Both the position numbers and the translations under genes were made by a program. From a bacterium (lineage in GTDB: Bacteria; Krumholzibacteriota; Krumholzibacteriia; LZORAL124-64-63), in the NCBI GenBank assembly GCA_020049465.1, contig JAIFKS010000025.1, positions 16,083-80,082 of the forward strand: DNA of 64,000 bases, given 5' to 3'. Below, piece after piece: positions 1-8,825 of the stretch. The number at the start of each line of letters is the position of its first letter. Position 1 is the first letter of the stretch. The notes beneath the pieces were generated by a model. It saw only the letters and a program-made list of their open reading frames with translations, searched no databases and was not told the DNA's origin.

Positions 1-2619
1 ATCGCCCCGCTGCAGCGCATTCCCGGTGTCGGTCGGGTCAATATCGACGGCGTGCTTCCCACGCAGGCGTCGGTCTATCTGCGGCTGGACAAGCTGCGCG
101 AGCACAACGTCGACGTCGACCGCCTCTTCCGGACGCTGGAAGCGGCGAACGTCGAACTGACCGTGGGCCGGATCACCGATCAGGGCCTGCGCTACGACGT
201 GCGGACGGTCAGCGGCCTGGCCGGCGCCGAAGACCTCGGCGAACTGCCCATCGATGAACGCGGGCTGCGCCTGGGCGATGTCGCGGAAGTCGTCTACGGC
301 GCTCCGGCCCTGAACTACGGTCGCGTGCTGAACGGCGAGCCGGCCGTCGCCTTCTGGATCCAGAAGGCTTCCGGCGCCAATACCGTGGCCGTTTGCCGGG
401 CGATCGAGGCCGAACTGGAGCGCATCAACCACGACCCCGCCCTGCAGGGCATCACCAGCTTCGCCTTCTTCAACCAGGCCGACCAGATCACCGATTCGCT
501 TCGCAGCCTGCTGCAGGGCGGCCTGACGGGTTCGCTGCTGGCGGTGGCGGTCCTGTACCTCTTCCTGCGCCGCGTGTCGATGACCCTGGTGGTTTCGGTC
601 GCGATCCCGCTTTCGGTGATCGGAACCTGTGTGTTCATGTACCTGAGCGGGCGCTCGCTCAACGTGCTGACGATGATGGGGTTGATGCTGGGCGTGGGCA
701 TGCTCGTGGACAACGCCGTCGTGGTGCTCGAGTCGATCCACCGTTGGCAACTGCAGGGCGCGCGCCCGTTGTCCGCAGTGCTGCGGGGCACGCGCGAAGT
801 GGGGCGGGCCATTGCCGCCTCGACGCTGACCACGGTGATCGTGTTCGCGCCGGTGGTCGTCAGCCGGGCCGACGAGATGGCCGTGTGGCTGGGCGAAGTG
901 GGCGTCACCATCAGCGTCACGCTGATCCTGTCGCTGCTCGTGAGCCTGACGGTGGTGCCGCTGCTGGCACTGCGGGGTTCGCGGACGGCCGCGCCGGCAC
1001 CCGAACCCCGCTGGCTGCTCGGGTTGCAGGTGCGTTATCGCCGGGCGCTGGTCTGGACGGCCATCCGCCACCCGCTGCTGACGGCCCTGGTGCTGGTGCC
1101 GGGCGTGCTGCTGGTGACCGTCGGGGCGATCAAGGCGACCGGATTCAAGCCCGACGTGGAGGGCCAGGCCGGCATGCGGCGCGAGAATCTGCGCGTGCAG
1201 TTCCACTACACCGGGCCGGTCGACAAGGAGACGGCGCGCGAGGCTGTCGGGCGCGCCGCCGGGTACCTGGAGACCCGGCGCGAGGAACTGGGTCTGCGCG
1301 ACATCTATTCGTTCTACGTGGCGGACGGCGGCGGCATCACGTTGTTCTTCCGGGACGGCGTCGTCTCCGAGAAGTACTTCGGCAAGGTGCGCGACGACCT
1401 GCGGAAGAACCTGCCGGTGCAGGCGGGCGTCGAGTACCGGTTCGGCGACGAGCAGGGGCAGGATGCGGGGGCCAAAACCTTCTCGGTGACCATCAGCGGC
1501 GACGAAACGGAACTGCTGCAGGAATACGCACGCGAGGCGCGGCGGCGGCTGGCGCTGGTCGAGGGCATCGGCGACCTGCGCAGTGATGACGAGTCCGGCC
1601 GGGCCGAGGTGCAGGTGCGCGTCGATCCGGTACAATCCGGGCGCTTCGGTGTGACGCCGGCGGCGGTCTCGAGGGTCATGGAACTCACCTACCGCGGCGT
1701 GCAGTTGCCGCGGCTGCGGACAGGTGACCGCGAGATCGATCTTGTGGTCTCGCTGCTTCCGGAAGACCGCGAGTCGCTGGAAAACCTGGAGACGCTGACG
1801 ATCGGATCGCGGGGCGGCCAGTCGGTGCAGTTGAACCAGATCGCCGATTTCACGTTCGGGCACGGACCCGAGCGTATCTTTCGCCGCGACCAGCGCTCCG
1901 GCATCACGGTCAGCGGCACCTGGTCCGGCGAGCGTCTCGACGACGCGTTGGAAGCCATAGCTCCCGTTATGGCATCGATGACGATGCCGCCGGGCTACGG
2001 GTGGAATTTCGGCAGCGAGATCCGCCGTGCGCAGCAGCAACAGAGCGAGATGGGACTGAACATGCTTCTGGCGCTGGCGTGCGTCTTCTTCGTGATGGCC
2101 AGCCTGTTCGAGTCGCTCCTGCTGCCGCTGGTGGTCATGGGTACGGTGCCGTTCGCGTCGCTGGGCGTGTTCTGGCTGATGATGGCGACCGGCACGCCGT
2201 TCAACATGATGGCGATGATCGGCATCGTGATCCTGATCGGTGTCGTGGTGAACAACGGAATCGTCCTGATCGATCACATCGTCGGCCTGCAGAGGTCCGG
2301 ACGCTCCCTCGACGACGCGCTGCTCGATGGCAGCGCCGACCGCCTGCGGCCGATCCTGATGACCGCGGGCACGACCATCCTGGGCCTGCTGCCCCTGGCT
2401 GTGACCAGCGGTGCGCATGTCGCGGACGCCTCCTACTATCCGATGGCGCGCGCGATCAGCGGCGGGCTGGCTTCGAGCACGGTGCTGACGCTGCTGGTGA
2501 TGCCCACCTATTTCCGGCTGGCCGTGCAATGGCGCGAGCGCTTGGCCGGAGCGGCGCCGTCGCTCCGTAACTCGGCGGATACGAAGCGGTTGGGGAGCGG
2601 GGAACCCGTGGCGTCCTGA
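1..2619 (+). CDS. RND-family efflux permease, 5' end outside the window
   Basis: Inner-membrane permease of the RND superfamily (AcrB/HAE-like), the proton-driven part of a tripartite efflux system. The frame is open from base 1, so the N-terminus (first helix and part of the porter domain) is missing; 872 residues remain. Visible parts are the end of the first porter domain, a helix block (about residues 165-320), the second large periplasmic loop (about 365-680), and the last helix block (about 680-850). The helix equivalent to AcrB TM4 reads LVDNAVVV and that of TM10 reads VVNNGIVLID, so one of the paired Asp and the Lys of the AcrB proton relay are replaced by Asn. This variant is common in FCB-type RND pumps. 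Substrate cannot be inferred; the adaptor and outer-membrane channel would lie upstream. Confidence 0.9.
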   Translation: MAPLQRIPGVGRVNIDGVLPTQASVYLRLDKLREHNVDVDRLFRTLEAANVELTVGRITDQGLRYDVRTVSGLAGAEDLGELPIDERGLRLGDVAEVVYGAPALNYGRVLNGEPAVAFWIQKASGANTVAVCRAIEAELERINHDPALQGITSFAFFNQADQITDSLRSLLQGGLTGSLLAVAVLYLFLRRVSMTLVVSVAIPLSVIGTCVFMYLSGRSLNVLTMMGLMLGVGMLVDNAVVVLESIHRWQLQGARPLSAVLRGTREVGRAIAASTLTTVIVFAPVVVSRADEMAVWLGEVGVTISVTLILSLLVSLTVVPLLALRGSRTAAPAPEPRWLLGLQVRYRRALVWTAIRHPLLTALVLVPGVLLVTVGAIKATGFKPDVEGQAGMRRENLRVQFHYTGPVDKETAREAVGRAAGYLETRREELGLRDIYSFYVADGGGITLFFRDGVVSEKYFGKVRDDLRKNLPVQAGVEYRFGDEQGQDAGAKTFSVTISGDETELLQEYAREARRRLALVEGIGDLRSDDESGRAEVQVRVDPVQSGRFGVTPAAVSRVMELTYRGVQLPRLRTGDREIDLVVSLLPEDRESLENLETLTIGSRGGQSVQLNQIADFTFGHGPERIFRRDQRSGITVSGTWSGERLDDALEAIAPVMASMTMPPGYGWNFGSEIRRAQQQQSEMGLNMLLALACVFFVMASLFESLLLPLVVMGTVPFASLGVFWLMMATGTPFNMMAMIGIVILIGVVVNNGIVLIDHIVGLQRSGRSLDDALLDGSADRLRPILMTAGTTILGLLPLAVTSGAHVADASYYPMARAISGGLASSTVLTLLVMPTYFRLAVQWRERLAGAAPSLRNSADTKRLGSGEPVAS

Positions 2620-2829
2620 CGGCCGTAGGAAAAGGCGGACAATGCGCCGGTGGCCGACCGAACCGCTTCGTATTCCGCGATTGCGAATCAATGGCGAAAA
2701 TATTACGTTTTCCGCAAGAAGGGCGCGCTGCGGCCGATTGGCCTGACGCCGCTCTTTGACTCGCCTGGCTGGCCGGCCCTCCGGCTTATTTACCGAAAAG
2801 GTTCCCTTACCGAATCGAGGTGAAGGTCC

Positions 2830-3444
2830 ATGTATCACCACAGCCCTCTGGATCGCGTCGCCGTATTCATTGACGGGGAGAACATCCACTACAGTGCCAA
2901 GCACATGAACATGCGGATGGACTACCTGAAGTTGTGTCGGCGACTGGCTGGCGATCGCCGTCTGGTGCGTTCCTATTTCTACACGGCCATCAGCAACCAG
3001 TCCGAAGGCAAGATCGACTTCATCAACTTCCTGAAGCTGAACGGCTTCACGGTGGTGGCGAAGGAAGTGCGGAATTTCAACGAGATGGACACGAGCACCC
3101 GCAGTGTGCGCAGCAGCCTGGACATGGAGATGGCCATCGACGTGCTGGACATGGCCGCGCATCTGGACAGCGTGGTCCTGTGCACGGGCGACGGCGACTT
3201 CCAGCCGCTGGTCGCGGCGCTGGCCCGGCGTGGCAAGCACGTCGAAGTCTGCGGACTGCGCGAGATGACGAGCACCGACCTGATCGCCGCGGCCGACGAG
3301 TACATCGATCTGGCCAGCCTGAAGGACGAACTGGTACTGGCCGGCGCGCCGCCGCTGCCGCGTGAAGTCAAGAACGAGATGCCGGCGAACGAACAGGACG
3401 AATTCAACACGTTCAAGGTGCAGGACACGAGCTTCGACTTCTGA
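2830..3444 (+). CDS. NYN-domain (LabA/DUF88-type) protein
   Basis: A 204-residue protein of the NYN/PIN-like nuclease fold, the family that includes LabA and bacterial DUF88 proteins thought to act on RNA. The N-terminal strand carries the acidic motif FIDGENI (Asp15, Asn18), and the central strand VVLCTGDGDFQPLV supplies the second acidic patch expected for the metal site. The last 40 or so residues are charged and probably disordered. The ATG has a good ribosome binding site (gaggtgaagg) just upstream. It stands alone between the RND gene and a convergent aminotransferase, so the neighbours say nothing about its target. Family assignment is firm; the RNA substrate is unknown. Confidence 0.85.
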   Translation: MYHHSPLDRVAVFIDGENIHYSAKHMNMRMDYLKLCRRLAGDRRLVRSYFYTAISNQSEGKIDFINFLKLNGFTVVAKEVRNFNEMDTSTRSVRSSLDMEMAIDVLDMAAHLDSVVLCTGDGDFQPLVAALARRGKHVEVCGLREMTSTDLIAAADEYIDLASLKDELVLAGAPPLPREVKNEMPANEQDEFNTFKVQDTSFDF

Positions 3445-3466
3445 GGCCGCGTCCCTTGCGTTCGTT

Positions 3467-4357
3467 TCACACTGCCGGCGGCCCTGCCGCCGGCAGTGCT
3501 GTTTCCACCAGTTCCCGGTAGGCGCCCTGCAGTCTCCGTGTCATGGGACCCGGGGTGCCTGCTCCGAGCGGCCGGTCGTCCACCGCCACGATGGGCAGGA
3601 TCTCGCGCACGCTGCTGGCGGTGAAGGCCTCGTCGGCCGCCAACAGGTCCGCGGGGTCGAGGCGGCGGCGATCGCACCCGATTCCCAGGTTCGCGGCCAG
3701 CGACAGGATGCGTTCACGCGTGCGTCCGGGCAGCAGGCCGTCGGCCCCGGCGGGCGTTTGCAGGCGGCCGCCGCGGACCAGGAACAGGTTGCTGACCGCA
3801 CCTTCCAGCAGGCGGCCGTCCTCGCTCACCAGGATCGCTTCGCGGCAACCGCGCGCCGCCGCCTGCCGCTGCGCCAGCAGCGCCGGCAGGCCGTTGAGCG
3901 TCTTGAGATGGGGCAGGTTGCCGCGCGCCGAACCGGGTTCGAGGAGACACACCCTGATGCCTTCGCGGGCCCAGAGCGCGAAGGCGTCCGGCACCGCGGC
4001 CAGCGTCATCAGCACCGTCGACGGCAGGCGGTCGAGATCGTGCAGGGGCAGGGGATCGCCCGGATCGCCGCCGCGGCTGATGGTGATGCGCAGACGGCCG
4101 TCATGGTTCTGCAGGTCGTTGGCGGCGACCAGACGATCGATCACGGCGGCGGCTTCCGCGTCGTCGAGGGGCACCGGCAGCGCCAGTGCGGTCGCGTGGC
4201 GTCGCAGCCGCTCCAGATGCGCGGCCAGGTCCAGCGGCCGTCCGCGGTACAGGCGCAGCGTGGTGTAGACGCCGTCGCCGTAGAGATAGCCGCCGTCCCA
4301 GACCGAAACCCGCGCCTCGGCGGCATCGATGAGGTTCCCGTTCAGATAGACCTGCAT
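3467..4357 (-). CDS. Class IV PLP-dependent aminotransferase
   Basis: Fold-type IV PLP enzyme of 296 residues, in the family of branched-chain aminotransferase, D-amino-acid transaminase and 4-amino-4-deoxychorismate lyase. The N-terminal motif VYLNGNLI...VSVWDGGYLYGDGVYTTLR is typical. The PLP lysine is expected at Lys152 in HLKTLNGLP, and the pyridine-N-binding glutamate at Glu185 in EGAVSNLFLV. The start at 4357 is chosen over an upstream in-frame ATG at 4414 because GGGAG lies about five bases before it and homology begins there. Which of the three activities applies cannot be decided by eye; the size and N-terminus fit D-alanine transaminase or PabC best. Its 3' end overlaps a strong hairpin and converges with the NYN gene. 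Confidence 0.88.
   Translation of the reverse strand: MQVYLNGNLIDAAEARVSVWDGGYLYGDGVYTTLRLYRGRPLDLAAHLERLRRHATALALPVPLDDAEAAAVIDRLVAANDLQNHDGRLRITISRGGDPGDPLPLHDLDRLPSTVLMTLAAVPDAFALWAREGIRVCLLEPGSARGNLPHLKTLNGLPALLAQRQAAARGCREAILVSEDGRLLEGAVSNLFLVRGGRLQTPAGADGLLPGRTRERILSLAANLGIGCDRRRLDPADLLAADEAFTASSVREILPIVAVDDRPLGAGTPGPMTRRLQGAYRELVETALPAAGPPAV
3470..3498 (+). terminator. Hairpin between convergent genes, possible terminator
   Basis: A perfect 12-bp inverted repeat (arms 3470-3481 and 3487-3498, 5-base loop) lies just after the stop of the NYN gene and inside the last codons of the convergent aminotransferase. On the plus strand it is followed by gctgtttcc, a poor U tract; on the minus strand there is no U tract. 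It may help end transcription of the NYN gene, but the stem is also coding sequence. Confidence 0.35.
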
Positions 4358-4460
4358 GAAGACTCCCGGTGGCGGGGTGGCGCGGCCATCGTACTCCGTC
4401 CGGAAAGATCCCACAGCCGGCGCGCCGCCGCAATCCCGGTCGGGCGGCCGTGCGGAAATG

Positions 4461-4497
4461 GCCGCGCCGCCGCCGGTGGGGACGGCGGCGGCGCGGC
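4461..4497 (-). terminator. GC-rich 14-bp hairpin between TPR gene and aminotransferase gene
   Basis: Perfect inverted repeat (arms 4461-4474 and 4484-4497, 9-base loop) made almost only of G and C, in the 150-base gap between two minus-strand genes. On the minus strand it follows the TPR stop codon and is trailed by catttccg, a weak U run. It probably separates the two transcription units or attenuates read-through. Confidence 0.4.
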
Positions 4498-4511
4498 GGT
4501 GTCGTTGCGGA

Positions 4512-5264
4512 TCAGGCTTCGGCGTGGGCGCGTTGCACAGTTTCTCCGAGACCGTGGCGGGCCGTCATCAGCCGGCCGAGCTTCTGGCGCAGGGGCGTGT
4601 CGTCCGGTTGCGCGGCCAGCAGAGCTTCCGCCGTGCCGCAGGCCGCATCGAGATGTGCGCGACCGGCCGCCGCGTGCAGTTCGAACAGGCGCCGTCGCAC
4701 GTTCGTGTCCTGATGTCCGGCCAGGAAATCGGTGCAGCGGCGCACCGCTCGCGCCAGATCATCGCAGGCCTCGTCGACATCGCACAGGTTCAGGACCGCG
4801 TTGGCGTAGTCCGGCCGCAGCCGGAGCGCGGCCTCGAGGTGGCGACGGGCTCCGTCCGGATTGCCGCGCAGGTAATGGCTCACGCCCAGGTTGTTGTGGA
4901 GATCCGGATCGTGGGGGGACAGGGCCACGGCCGCGGCGAAGTCCTCGCAGGCGGCGGCATGGCGTTCGAGGTGGCTGCGCATCACGCCGCGGTTGTACAG
5001 GACGTGCGGATTGTCGGGCAACAGGGCCACCACACGGCTGAAGCAGGCTTCGGCGCGGGTCCATTCGCCCAGCGAGGACCACAGCGCTCCCAGATTGTTG
5101 TGGCCCTCGGGCCGATCCGGAAACGCGTCGATCACGGCCTGATAGCAGCTGAGGGCGCGGCGGAGGTCGCCGGCCTCGAGCGCCGAACGGCCGGCTTCGA
5201 CCATATCCGCAAGATGCTGGTCGGTGGCGGGCGCCGTGGCGGTCTGGTGGCTGGAATCGTTCAT
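4512..5264 (-). CDS. Tetratricopeptide-repeat protein
   Basis: A 250-residue soluble protein built largely of TPR helices. Successive 34-residue units are recognisable from about residue 20 to 170 by their G-A and Y/F anchor residues (for example ALEAGDLRRALSCYQAVIDAFP, HNNLGALWSSLGEWTRAEACF, HNNLGVSHYLRGNPDGARRHL). The C-terminal third is helical but does not keep the repeat consensus. There is no signal peptide from the start at 5264. That start is preferred to an in-frame ATG at 5381 because GGGAGAGG precedes it at good spacing. TPR proteins act as protein-binding scaffolds; no catalytic domain or partner is visible. Confidence 0.85.
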   Translation of the reverse strand: MNDSSHQTATAPATDQHLADMVEAGRSALEAGDLRRALSCYQAVIDAFPDRPEGHNNLGALWSSLGEWTRAEACFSRVVALLPDNPHVLYNRGVMRSHLERHAAACEDFAAAVALSPHDPDLHNNLGVSHYLRGNPDGARRHLEAALRLRPDYANAVLNLCDVDEACDDLARAVRRCTDFLAGHQDTNVRRRLFELHAAAGRAHLDAACGTAEALLAAQPDDTPLRQKLGRLMTARHGLGETVQRAHAEA

Positions 5265-5517
5265 GGATCCTCTCCCGATTGGACGTACCGCTGCCGGCGG
5301 GCGGCAGCTGGGGGCCTGTGCCGGAATCCCCGGCGCAAGGCTCATGCCGGGGGCCGGCGTCACGGCCGACTCCCGGCCCAAACGTAAAGTAAGGATTTAT
5401 AAAGAGTTGGCGTATGCGGCGTCGTCCAGTCGCCGGCGCGGAGGGCCGGCGGCGTCCGGAAGTGGTTGAAAATCAGCCTGTAACGGGTGGGGGATCGGCC
5501 AGCGCGCAACCCCGTGA
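5265..5517. other. Divergent intergenic region between TPR gene and nuo operon
   Basis: The gap between the TPR start (5264) and nuoA (5602) is 337 bases. Apart from the nuo promoter at its right end I see no gene or RNA. A conspicuous AT-rich patch (about 5385-5405, containing aaggatttataaag) stands out in the GC-rich background and could hold the -10 element of the TPR gene on the minus strand. No convincing -35 partner was found. Confidence 0.4.
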
Positions 5518-5545
5518 TTGACAGCCTCTTTCGCTCTGTTATTTT
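5518..5545 (+). promoter_or_regulatory. Sigma70-type promoter of the nuo operon
   Basis: A consensus TTGACA box (5518-5523), a 16-base spacer and TATTTT (5540-5545) lie 57 bases before nuoA. Transcription would start near 5552 and give a leader of about 50 bases. It is the best match to a housekeeping promoter in the window and the only one seen ahead of the 13 nuo genes. The -10 region followed by G also resembles the Bacteroidota -7 element, so the sigma-factor class is not certain. Confidence 0.65.
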
Positions 5546-5601
5546 GGCAACAGATGCGCCTTCGCCGGCTTGCGGCACCGTCTTCTGCCCGGAGAGTCGT
5601 G

Positions 5602-5973
5602 ATGTTCGCTCAGTTCATGCCCGTACTGCTGGTGCTGGCCGTGGCGGCCGCGTTCGCGGGCCTGTTCCTCGGCATGAGCTTCTGGCTGGGGCCCCGGCGC
5701 CCGTCGGCCCTGAAGGACTCCTCATACGAGTGCGGCGTGCCGCCCCGCGGGACGACCCAGATCCGCTTTTTCGTCCGGTTTTTCCTGGTGGCCATCTTCT
5801 TCCTGCTCTTCGACCTCGAGGCGGTCTTCCTCTACCCCTGGGTGATCACCTTCCGTGAGCTGGTCGCCGCGGGTCACGGCGCCTTCGCGCTGGGTGAGAT
5901 GGGGGCCTTCGTCCTGGTGCTCGTGGTCGGGTTCGTTTACATCTGGCGCAAAGGCGGCCTGGAATGGCAGTAG
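5602..5973 (+). CDS. nuoA: NADH-quinone oxidoreductase subunit A
   Basis: Small membrane subunit of respiratory complex I, 123 residues with three predicted helices. It holds the family signature SSYECG in the first loop (the cysteine-bearing loop near the quinone tunnel) and FDLEAVFLYPW in the second helix. The start at 5602 is preferred because GGAGAG sits at 5591-5596 and the known N-terminus begins here; an in-frame TTG at 5518 coincides with the promoter's -35 box and is not used. The 3' end overlaps nuoB by 10 bases, which suggests translational coupling. First gene of the operon. Confidence 0.95.
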   Translation: MFAQFMPVLLVLAVAAAFAGLFLGMSFWLGPRRPSALKDSSYECGVPPRGTTQIRFFVRFFLVAIFFLLFDLEAVFLYPWVITFRELVAAGHGAFALGEMGAFVLVLVVGFVYIWRKGGLEWQ

Positions 5974-6470
5974 ATCTCGAAAATCCCAGCAACTACCTGA
6001 CCACGCGCGTGCGTCAGGCCGTCAACTGGGGTCGCAAATACAGTCTGTGGCCGCTGCCGTTCGGCGTGGCCTGCTGCGCGATCGAATTCATGAGCACGGT
6101 GTCGTCGTACAACGACATCAGCCGCTTCGGCGCCGAACTGGTGCGGTTCTCGCCGCGGCAGAGCGACCTGATGATCATCGCCGGCACCATCAGCTACAAG
6201 CAGGCGCCGATCCTCAAGACGATCTACGCGCAGATGGCCGAGCCCCGCTGGGTCATCGCGATGGGGGCCTGCGCCAGCAGCGGCGGCTTCTACAACAACT
6301 ACAGCACGCTGCAGGGGGCCGACCGCGTCATCCCGGTCGATATGTACGTGGCCGGCTGCCCGCCCACCCCGGAGAACCTGCTGTACGCCCTGACGCAGAT
6401 CCAGGAACGGGTCGAGCGCGAGGGGCTGGTCCCGGCGGCCGTGCGCCACGCCGGGCGGGTCCAGGTCTGA
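5964..6470 (+). CDS. nuoB: NADH-quinone oxidoreductase subunit B
   Basis: Peripheral-arm subunit that carries the terminal [4Fe-4S] cluster N2, which passes electrons to quinone. All four cluster ligands are present: the adjacent pair Cys37-Cys38 in ACCAIEFM, Cys103 in GACASSGGFY and Cys132 in AGCPPTPENLL. Length (168 residues) is normal. The start lies within the end of nuoA, so the two are probably translated together. The product works at the interface between the hydrophilic arm (NuoCD, NuoI) and the membrane arm (NuoA, NuoH). Confidence 0.97.
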   Translation: MAVDLENPSNYLTTRVRQAVNWGRKYSLWPLPFGVACCAIEFMSTVSSYNDISRFGAELVRFSPRQSDLMIIAGTISYKQAPILKTIYAQMAEPRWVIAMGACASSGGFYNNYSTLQGADRVIPVDMYVAGCPPTPENLLYALTQIQERVEREGLVPAAVRHAGRVQV

Positions 6471-6525
6471 GCGACAGTCCAACACCTTGCGCGCGCGCGG
6501 CCGGACGGCCGCGCGGCGGGAACGG

Positions 6526-8253
6526 ATGAGCATGAGCCAGAAGCTGGTCGACAGGCTGCGCCAGGAGTTCGGGGACGCGATCCTCGCGGCGGGCTCGTAC
6601 CGCGGCGACGAGACGGTGACGGTCGGACGCGACCGGCTGCTGGACGTTCTGGCTCATCTGCGCGACGCCGAAAATTGCGAACAGCTGTCGGACATCGCGG
6701 GCGTCGACTACCCGCAGCGGGCCGGGCGTTTCGAGATCAACTACCTGCTGCGCTCGGTGTCGAAGGGCCATCGCCTGCGGGTGAAGGTGGACGCGGCCGA
6801 AGACGAACCGGTGCCCACGGCCACCGGACTGTGGCGCAGCGCCGACTGGCACGAGCGCGAAGTGTACGATCTGCTGGGAGTGCCGTTCGCCGGCCATCCG
6901 GACCTGCGCCGCATCCTGTGCCATCACGAGTTCGAAGGGCACGCCCTGCGCAAGGACTACCCGATCGAGCAGGGCCAGGAGTGCTCGCGGCCCGAGAACC
7001 TGTTCAGTGACGAGGACATCGCGCGCGCGGCGCGGCGCGCCACGGCGATGTCCACGACGCCCAGCGGCCACCAGGACGAGGTGCACCCGAGCGATCTGCT
7101 GACGGTCAACATCGGCCCCAGCCATCCGGCCATGCACGGCGCGCTGCGGGCCGAGATGCTGCTGGACGGCGAGACCATCCTCGACGCGCGTACCGAGATC
7201 GGCTACATCCACCGCTGCTTCGAGAAGGAAGCCGAAGACCACACCTGGGCGCAGGTGATGCCCTACACCGATCGGCTGAACTACTGCTCGGCGATGCTCA
7301 ACAATTCGATCTACGCAGCCGCGGTCGAGAAGCTGCTGGGCGTCGAGGTCACGCCGCGCTGCCAGGCCATCCGGGTGGTCGTCAGCGAACTGTCGCGCAT
7401 CATCGACCATCTGGTGTGCGTGTGCGCGAATCTCGTCGACATCGGCGCGCTGACCAACTACTGGTACCTGTACAATATCCGCGAAAGCCTCTACGAGTCG
7501 CTGGAAAAGCTCTGCGGTTCGCGGCTGACGACGAACTACGCGCGGATCGGCGGGCTCAGCCACGATCTGTATCCGGAATTCGCGGCCGAGGTGCGTTCGA
7601 AGCTGAACGACCTGGTGGCCGCGACCGACGACGTGATGAAGCTGATCGCGCGCAACCGCATCTTCCTGGACCGCACCGTGGGCGTGGGGGCGATCAGCCA
7701 GGCCGACGCGCTCAGCTTCGGGTTCACGGGGCCGTGCCTGCGCGCCACCGGCCTGGCCTGGGACCTGCGCAAGGCCGCGCCGTATTCGGGCTACGAGAAG
7801 TACGACTTCGAGATCCCGACCGGCACCGTCGGCGACACGCACGACCGCATCATGGTCCGCATGGCCGAGATGGTGCAGAGCCGGTCGATCGTGCTGCAGG
7901 CGCTCGAGAAGATGCCGGACGGTCCGGTCAACCTGGACGATCGCGCGATCACGCTGCCGCCCAAGCGCAACGTGTACCAGAGCATCGAAGGCGTGATGAA
8001 CCAGTTCAAGCTGGTCTACGAAGGCATCCAGGTGCCGGCCGGGGAAGCCTATGGTTTCGGTGAAGGCGCCAATGGAGAACTGGGGTTCTTCGCCGTCGCG
8101 GACGGGACGGGGCACCCCTACCGGCTGAAGGTGCGGCCGCCGTGCTTCCCGATCTTCTCGGCGTACACGTTCCTGATCGAGGGGCGGATGATCCCGGACG
8201 CCATCGCCATCCTGGGAAGCCTGAACATCATCGCCGGCGAACTTGACCGCTAA
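6526..8253 (+). CDS. nuoC: NADH-quinone oxidoreductase subunits C and D, fused
   Basis: A single 575-residue polypeptide joins NuoC and NuoD, as in E. coli and several other lineages. Residues 1-185 are the 30-kDa NuoC part (ending near DYPIEQGQECSRPE). A short linker follows, and from about residue 190 the 49-kDa NuoD part begins with VNIGPSHPAMHGALR, including the quinone-site histidines, and ends GELDR as usual. The start at 6526 has GGCGGGAACGG before it; ATG at 6532 is an alternative. NuoD with NuoB forms the quinone reduction site. The next gene, nuoE, follows after 28 bases. Confidence 0.96.
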   Translation: MSMSQKLVDRLRQEFGDAILAAGSYRGDETVTVGRDRLLDVLAHLRDAENCEQLSDIAGVDYPQRAGRFEINYLLRSVSKGHRLRVKVDAAEDEPVPTATGLWRSADWHEREVYDLLGVPFAGHPDLRRILCHHEFEGHALRKDYPIEQGQECSRPENLFSDEDIARAARRATAMSTTPSGHQDEVHPSDLLTVNIGPSHPAMHGALRAEMLLDGETILDARTEIGYIHRCFEKEAEDHTWAQVMPYTDRLNYCSAMLNNSIYAAAVEKLLGVEVTPRCQAIRVVVSELSRIIDHLVCVCANLVDIGALTNYWYLYNIRESLYESLEKLCGSRLTTNYARIGGLSHDLYPEFAAEVRSKLNDLVAATDDVMKLIARNRIFLDRTVGVGAISQADALSFGFTGPCLRATGLAWDLRKAAPYSGYEKYDFEIPTGTVGDTHDRIMVRMAEMVQSRSIVLQALEKMPDGPVNLDDRAITLPPKRNVYQSIEGVMNQFKLVYEGIQVPAGEAYGFGEGANGELGFFAVADGTGHPYRLKVRPPCFPIFSAYTFLIEGRMIPDAIAILGSLNIIAGELDR

Positions 8254-8281
8254 GGGACATGTGCCTGGAGGGCCCGAACCG

Positions 8282-8824
8282 ATGAGCATGCCCATGGAAG
8301 ACAAGGCCGGCTTCGCGCTTTCGCCCGGGGCGCTGGCGCGGATCGAGACCCTGATCGGGCGCTACCCGACGAAGGCCAGTGCGCTGATGCCCTGCCTGTG
8401 GGTCATCATGGACGAGGTGGGCTGGGTGCCGCCCGGCGGCGTCGACCTGCTGGTGGAAAAGCTCGAGGTGACGCACGCGCGCGTGAACGAGGTGCTGACC
8501 TTCTACACCATGTTCCGCTCCGAGCCGCAGGCCACCCACACGTTGCAGGTCTGCCACAACATCTCCTGCCACATCATGGGGGCCAGGCCGCTGATCTCGC
8601 ATCTGGAACAGCGCCTGGGCGTCAAACTCGGCCAGCGGACCGCCGACGGGATGTTCGCGATCGAAGGCGTCGAATGCCTGGGCGCCTGCGGCATGGGGCC
8701 CTGTCTGCAGCTGGGCAGCCACCTGTACGAACACCTGACGCCGGACAAGGCCGACACGCTGCTGGACAGCCTGCGCCGCGGTGTCGTGCCGCGCGCCGAT
8801 ACCGACCGGGAAGGGGTGGAGTGA
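8282..8824 (+). CDS. nuoE: NADH-quinone oxidoreductase subunit E
   Basis: Thioredoxin-fold subunit of the NADH dehydrogenase module (180 residues). It binds the off-path [2Fe-2S] cluster N1a through Cys91 and Cys96 (CHNISC) and Cys132 and Cys136 (CLGAC), the normal Cx4C...Cx3C pattern. The N-terminal helical domain precedes it. The start at 8282 follows GGAGGG at nine bases. Two further ATGs lie within the next 12 bases in the same frame and cannot be excluded. It pairs with NuoF, whose start lies one base after this stop codon. Confidence 0.95.
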   Translation: MSMPMEDKAGFALSPGALARIETLIGRYPTKASALMPCLWVIMDEVGWVPPGGVDLLVEKLEVTHARVNEVLTFYTMFRSEPQATHTLQVCHNISCHIMGARPLISHLEQRLGVKLGQRTADGMFAIEGVECLGACGMGPCLQLGSHLYEHLTPDKADTLLDSLRRGVVPRADTDREGVE

Positions 8825-8825
8825 C

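Noticed and set aside
600..2290. Loss of AcrB proton-relay residues in the RND permease as evidence for a non-functional pump.
   Set aside because: LVDN and VVNN variants are common in FCB-type RND pumps, and the rest of the sequence is intact.
2756..2791. TTGACT followed by an AT-rich word (ttattta) ahead of the NYN gene, as a promoter.
   Set aside because: The spacing of about 24 bases is too long for sigma70 and no better -10 box lies at 16-19 bases.
3362..5041. Plus-strand open frame of 559 codons across the aminotransferase and TPR genes.
   Set aside because: It is antisense to two genes with clear family motifs and has no motif of its own.
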